Assembly: GCA_034336665.1 (NCBI GenBank)
Contig: JAPFBE010000002.1
Location: 19,818,906-19,882,905, forward strand
DNA length: 64,000 nucleotides
Direction of reading: 5' to 3'
Source of the DNA: Luscinia megarhynchos
Taxonomy: Eukaryota > Chordata > Aves > Passeriformes > Turdidae
A program made the position numbers and the translations under genes. Positions 59,401-64,000 of this stretch are shown piece by piece (position 1 is the first letter of the stretch; each line of letters opens with the position of its first letter). The notes below the pieces were generated by a model. That model saw nothing but the letters and a program-made list of their open reading frames with translations. It had not been told where the DNA came from and did no database searches.

Positions 59401-60594
59401 ACATATATTTGAAGCCTCACACTTCCATTCAACATGATGCTACCACACAGAACATTTTAACAAGTAACTACATGTGCATCAAACTTTCCCCAAAATTACA
59501 TATTATAGGAATTGTATGCTGCATTTTTAAAGCACATAAATGAACGGGCAAAATACATGAGCTGACATTAAGAAATTGTTTGAAAACTATGCACTATTCC
59601 TGAAACAATTTACTCAAAATGACTGCAATTACAGAAATAATATATTATTACTGCATTATTTAATTTCAAGACATGATATCAGTTATAAAATTAAACCCAT
59701 TTGTTACCCCCCAAAACAATGGCATCAAAACTGTTCTCTCCTGAGTCCCTATTTCCCCCCATACAAAGCCAATGACTAGTGGTGAAAAGAGGAAAAGAGG
59801 ACTGACTAACAAGAGGAAGATAGTGGTTGAAAGCCTGTAAGAGCAAGAAAAGACAAGAAGAGTAAGAAGGAAGAAGCAAAACAAATGACATTTTGTGCTC
59901 TTCCTTACTATATGAGAAGCTATTAACTATTCTACTCCTTAACACCAAAGAATATTTTACTTGGACATTTTTCCTTAGCTTTTAAACTCTGAGTGCTTTT
60001 CTGTTAATTTCCAATGAAAGTAGATCTTATTTCAGATGTGAAGGTTACCATCAATCAACTTTTGAATAGAAGGGAGAAACATGAGAGGCAGCAACGTTTG
60101 ATTAAAAATAAGTAAGAAAAAAAAAGCCCCCAAGAAATCAGACTTAAAACCACTAAAATTGTAAATGAGAACAGGAAAAAAAAAAGTTACCATTTTTAAA
60201 TGCAAAAGAAGCAGTATACTTAATATGGTATCTGGACATTTATTAGTCAGCTCTAGGGGGCAATGCTTATTACATACTTTTCGATAGTTTATAGAATTTA
60301 TGTCTTCCAGTCACTTCAGTATCACTCCACATCTAGAAATTAAGATTGATACACTGAACAACATGAGTAATACTCAAAATTTAAGCTGACATTTGCTAAA
60401 AATACATTTCAATGTATTTTTAACAAGTGAAACTGAGACTGCAGAACAGTGATGAATATTTCTTCATGAACAAGTGTATGTAAACAAAATTGACTAAATT
60501 CCCTCCACAGAGTGAAATACAGTAGACAGAAAACCATTTTATCAAAGTATGTAGGAACAGAAGTCTCACCCAGCAGGACACCCCATAACATTAC
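53471..60594. other. AT-rich intergenic DNA and possible long EXOC2 3' UTR
   Basis: The sequence is AT-rich with few open frames. The stretch from about 58.88 to 60.6 kb may be EXOC2 3' UTR on the minus strand if the distal poly(A) signals are used. No other gene is recognised. Confidence 0.55.
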
Positions 60595-60724
60595 TGAAAA
60601 AGCTGTATCTCAATTTATTTTCCAGTGGAATTCTTTTTAGTTTTTTTAGAGTGTTGAAAGGAATTGAAGTAGTCCAGAAAAAATGTACAATGTTTAAGCA
60701 CATTTATCTGCACTGTGTTTTTGT
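60595..60724 (-). other. EXOC2: EXOC2 3' UTR (short form)
   Basis: On the minus strand an AATAAA (complement at 60614-60619) follows the stop by about 105 nt and is followed by a G/U-rich stretch. Further AATAAA motifs on the same strand (complements at 59267-59272, 58916-58921 and 58880-58885) would allow UTRs of about 1.5-1.9 kb. Confidence 0.45.
60614..60619 (-). terminator. Poly(A) signal candidate for EXOC2
   Basis: AATAAA on the minus strand lies about 105 nt after the EXOC2 stop. The text after the expected cleavage point (gttatggggtgtcc) is GU-rich. Confidence 0.5.
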
Positions 60725-60818
60725 CTATGTTTTCATCATGGCTGATGAAGAAGCTTGAAAACAGGTCAGCTGCAAGTGCATGCTGCTTTTGAATTTGTTT
60801 AGCAGCTCTTCTAGTAAC
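60725..60818 (-). CDS. EXOC2: EXOC2 terminal coding exon
   Basis: The exon begins after the acceptor ccctttacag, completes the Lys codon, encodes 30 residues ([20 protein letters not shown] then [10 protein letters not shown]) and stops at TAG. A longer open frame overlaps it in a different phase (60615-60908); the splice phase set by the upstream exon selects this one. Confidence 0.78.
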
Positions 60819-62974
60819 CTGTAAAGGGAAAACAGTTACAACTTTAGGAGATTCTGAAAAGGAACAATTACTGCAAGTTTTGACTATTCTGTCTGATTTC
60901 AGGTACACTGTCTGCTTTTCTTTTGTAGCTGAATTACAAATTTCAGTTCTCAGCCTTGTCTTTGGAAGGTATTTGTAGATTTCTCTTAAATATGACTGAA
61001 AGATCAGAGATAGTATGACTTTTCTAGGAGAAACATTAATCCACCCTAATCATGTTGTTTTGCCCCTAATAAACTGTGTATGAGTTCATTTGGGGGCATA
61101 ATAATAGTTAATTCACATCTACCAGGCTTCAAGAAAGTACTTGGTGCAGTGGATAGTATTTATAATAATCCACAAACCATATGTGTAGGAGCAATGGTGT
61201 CAATGGGCCTGTTGTACAAAATATTGACTGTAACAGTGGAGATGCATTAAGTTGTTTTACAGTCTTGGCTAGGTGTTTTATTTTCTTCCAAATCTAGGGA
61301 ATAATGATATCTCTGAACTTTCTGCCCGATTTCAAAACCAAGCCATATAGGGCACACATGTATTACCTGAACTTTTTGGCATGCTGCATTACTAAACAGT
61401 CAGTATCAGAAAAAAAAAATTACACCACTTGTTAAAAAAACAAACTAGCCCAAGAATAGCAACTTAAACCAAAAAATAAATATCTGCTTCCTCAGTGAGT
61501 CCTCTAGAAAATGATCATGTCCACAATAATAACTTAGCATCACAGTAGTGATTGTGAATGAATGCACACAAACAGCTCTCAGTCAGAGCACCAAATGTGT
61601 TATTTTACACAAATACATGTAGACAGTGAGCTGCCTGAAGCAATGACAATTGCCATTCCCATAACATGGGAAACAGAACAAGTTCTCTGCACTGTCTGGG
61701 GCTCAGAACACTGAGGCAGATGTAAAAACAATGCAGTTCTTGATTCTCATTTGTCTCATGAAGCTCAGATGCTCGTGACTAAGTGAAAAAAAAAATTCTA
61801 CAGGTGTTTTGGAAAATTTGAGTTAAAAGATCTTTCCTTACTCAAAACTGATTTCTAACTTTAATAAAGCACAAGAGATAAGTAAGATGAGGAGCTGTCT
61901 TGAGACTTCTTGTGGCTAGCAAAGAGCAGGTTTGACTACATAGACAGAGGACATCTGGAAGAAGGCACAGACCACGGACCCTGAGCTGCACCAACAGTCT
62001 CTTTATGTGTCTACAAAATATTCTAAATTCTGACTGCTAAGTGCAAACTGACTTGATGCTGGAAAGTACAATGAAACCAATCTCTAGTTCAAACCATCTA
62101 TACCTACACTACTCGACTCATTACAAACCTATCCAGTTTTACTTTTTATTAAGCTGTGGTTGTAGAATAGACTACTAAACACAGGCTAGATGTAGCAAAG
62201 CAACTTGTTTGTCAAAGGTCATTATGGTGGAAAAAGTAGAACCCAAAATTCCTCCTCCTGATGTTAACAAAGAGCCATGGATCCTCCTTATTTGTTTTTA
62301 AAAGGAAACATGCCAGTTTTATGAGTTTCCCATATATCAGTTTGCAAAAGCCTGAAATTTATTCTTGGCCATTTTTTTATTGCTACTAAATTCAGTAAAA
62401 CAACACAATGGAATTCACTTAAGATTAACAAGGAAGGCTAAAATAGACTGATACTACAAGACAAATGCAAAGCTACACTGAACTGATAAGACTGCAACAG
62501 GCAAGCAGGATGTCACAAAGCCATTGGCTCTTCTGGGTAATTTAATAGGCCGTGAGCAAGGCAAGGACTGAGCTTATTCTTGACTGTCCAAAAAAGCTTC
62601 TGCTCTGTAATTCACAAGAGTCAAATACAGTGAAAATTAACCCTTTTACAGCAAAGTTTTCTTACAAGAGTAAAAGCAATAGCTCCACAGACCATAAGGG
62701 AAACAAGAGGGCGCATTGTACTCACTTCCTGTCAGTCCCACTTGAGAGCTGAGGCAAGGCTTCCAAAGCTTGCTTAAAGCTTGATCTGCAGGGAAAACAA
62801 AAATACTCATATTCTGCTAGTACAAGACACAGCATTTATTTAAGTCCTGCAGAATGATGCTATATTTTATTTATTTTTTTTCAATAAATTGACAAAATAT
62901 TTACCTTAGACGTGACATCCATGTGCAAATTGAACATAAAATAATCATGGGGTCAAGCAGGTATCTTGACATTC
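60725..62974 (-). CDS. EXOC2: Exocyst complex component 2 (SEC5), C-terminal exons; 5' part lies beyond the window
   Basis: EXOC2 is a subunit of the octameric exocyst that tethers secretory vesicles to the plasma membrane and is an effector of RalA/RalB. Only the C-terminal end is visible. Reading right to left, the exons are 62905-62974, 62726-62785 and 60725-60818, with a TAG stop at 60725-60727. The joined frame is open across both junctions: [20 protein letters not shown], then [19 protein letters not shown], then [20 protein letters not shown] and MMKT. The last two pieces look like the conserved SEC5 terminus as I remember it, and the position and orientation fit the known IRF4-EXOC2 neighbourhood. 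The Ral-binding N-terminus is absent here. The first listed exon is the least certain. Confidence 0.75.
60819..62725 (-). other. EXOC2: EXOC2 last intron
   Basis: The intron is 1907 nt, lying between the terminal and penultimate coding exons on the minus strand. I see no repeat or gene in it. Confidence 0.7.
62726..62785 (-). CDS. EXOC2: EXOC2 penultimate coding exon
   Basis: This is 60 nt between a strong acceptor (tttttgttttccctgcag) and donor gtgagt. It encodes [19 protein letters not shown] plus a split Lys codon (AA+G) completed by the terminal exon. Confidence 0.75.
62905..62974 (-). CDS. EXOC2: EXOC2 antepenultimate coding exon (tentative)
   Basis: This is 70 nt between an acceptor after acatcacattag and a donor gtaaatat. 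It ends with two bases of a codon completed by the next exon (AG+A, Arg). Its frame is open and in phase with the next exon. The acceptor has a weak pyrimidine tract, and a 23-codon open stretch could occur by chance. Confidence 0.45.
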
Positions 62975-64000
62975 CTAATGTGATGTACATCATACATCAA
63001 CAGGAAATGTTAAATCAGCAGCTGACTGAAGACTGACACATCCTGGACTGTTCAAAAATTAACAGGTTGTGGCCAGCTGCCTTCTGCCTAAAACAAAGTG
63101 ACCACTGGTGTATGAAGAACAGATAAAACATTGATTTTGTCTCTCTCTGCTGTAGACAGGCCACTGCATTCTGTCTTACAGAAGGGTGCCTACAAAGAGT
63201 ATTACAATGGGTTTGCATTGAGTTAACATAGAGTCATAGAATAATTTAGGTTGGAAGGGACTTTAGGTGCAACCCAGATCTCAAAGTATGGCCAATTTCA
63301 AGGTTAGAGGAGGTTTCCTTGGGCCATTATCCAGTCAAGTGTTAAATAACTTCAAAGAAGGGGTTCCCACCCTGCTCTGGGCAACAGATGTGGAACAGAA
63401 ATGAGGGAACAACGCAGGACCTGCACAGATAGGCAGAATCTTGTCAGCAAAAGATTAATATGGTGACTTGAGGCAACTACTGCTAGTGAAAACTCCAGGG
63501 ATAAAAAAACCTCTACAAAGCTCCAGCTTTCAGGGTTCACTGTGCTTTGCACTATTACAGACAATATAATTTCAATTTTATCCAACCTGGGCCAGTGCCA
63601 GCTAGTTTTCTTCTAGAAGCCTTTGTCACTATGAGACACTCAGAATAGGAAAGTGAGTACTCTTAAATTGGAATGCAGTGACACCAGTGGACACTATGTG
63701 TGACTATGAAGACCCATTAAGATCTGCCATGTCTCCTACAAAACTGTTGATTAGGTAAGATGAACAAATTGCCATCTGTAGGGATGTGTAGTGCCAAACT
63801 TAAAAGAAGTGAAAGTAATTAAAATAATGAATGAATCTGCCTGTATCCAATCCCTACCATAATCACCTAGAAAATTTCAATCAACCAACTTTCCTCAAAA
63901 CTGATGACAGCTATCATAACCTGTTCTTACATGTCTTGGCTGCATCAAACCACTGATGGTGCTAATGCTTTTCCTTCTCCTTAATATTAATGTGTGTGAG
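62975..64000 (-). other. EXOC2: Probable EXOC2 intron (partial)
   Basis: It contains the CR1 tail near 63.3 kb. I searched the minus strand for further splice-bounded coding segments and could not support one up to the window edge. Confidence 0.5.
63228..63395 (-). mobile_element. CR1 3' end fragment, minus orientation
   Basis: On the + strand GAGTCATAGAATAATTTAGG then TTGGAAGGGACTTTAGGTGC is the reverse complement of the CR1 3' terminus. It continues to CCCACCCTGCTCTGGGCAAC, the truncated C-terminal region. It probably lies in an EXOC2 intron. Confidence 0.75.

Noticed and set aside
60615..60908. 97-codon minus-strand open frame over the EXOC2 last exon
   Set aside because: It is out of phase with the splice-defined EXOC2 frame and starts inside the intron.
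1..64000. tRNA, rRNA, CRISPR arrays, prokaryotic operons or a novel defence-type system
   Set aside because: The window is vertebrate DNA. I saw no tRNA-like or rRNA sequence, no spaced direct repeats and no clustered unknown genes.

Overview
The window is vertebrate nuclear DNA, almost certainly from a bird and probably a passerine. The evidence is a complete IRF4 gene split by GT-AG introns, a protein close to human and chicken IRF4, several CR1 retrotransposon pieces (the dominant avian LINE), avian-type ERV LTRs, a TATA/CpG-island promoter and a low gene density. There are no operons, CRISPR arrays or phage genes, and most open frames of 60-150 codons are chance or antisense frames.

Layout. 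1-18.6 kb is upstream intergenic DNA with one LTR-like element (about 3.35-3.66 kb), a CR1 with a decayed reverse-transcriptase frame (about 9.72-10.34 kb) and a CR1 tail (about 15.7 kb). In mammals DUSP22 lies on this side of IRF4, but I could not recognise a DUSP22 exon. 18.66-20.56 kb is a CpG island holding the IRF4 promoter (GC box, TATA box) and non-coding exon 1. 21.27-33.15 kb carries the eight IRF4 coding exons on the + strand, 1341 nt including the stop (446 aa), with every exon junction read directly and in phase. The 3' UTR follows. 34.8-58.8 kb is a gene-poor interval with an isolated CpG island (39.4 kb), a purine-rich block (40.4-41.26 kb), a (TAAAA)n microsatellite (45.5 kb) and a CR1 copy (52.8-53.5 kb). 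From 62.97 kb down to 60.7 kb on the minus strand are what I read as the last exons of EXOC2 (exocyst subunit SEC5), transcribed toward IRF4. This tail-to-tail order agrees with the mammalian IRF4-EXOC2 order.

Gene relationships. IRF4 is a lymphoid/melanocyte transcription factor and EXOC2 a housekeeping vesicle-tethering subunit. They are neighbours by conserved synteny and nothing here suggests a shared pathway.

The observations most worth checking are a tandem GAGCAG acceptor at IRF4 exon 5 that would add or drop one glutamine, a decayed ERVL-type LTR ending about 40 bp before the exon 8 acceptor, the orphan CpG island, and the EXOC2 terminus, which lies in a different frame from the longest open frame there. 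I found no evidence of an undescribed biological system.
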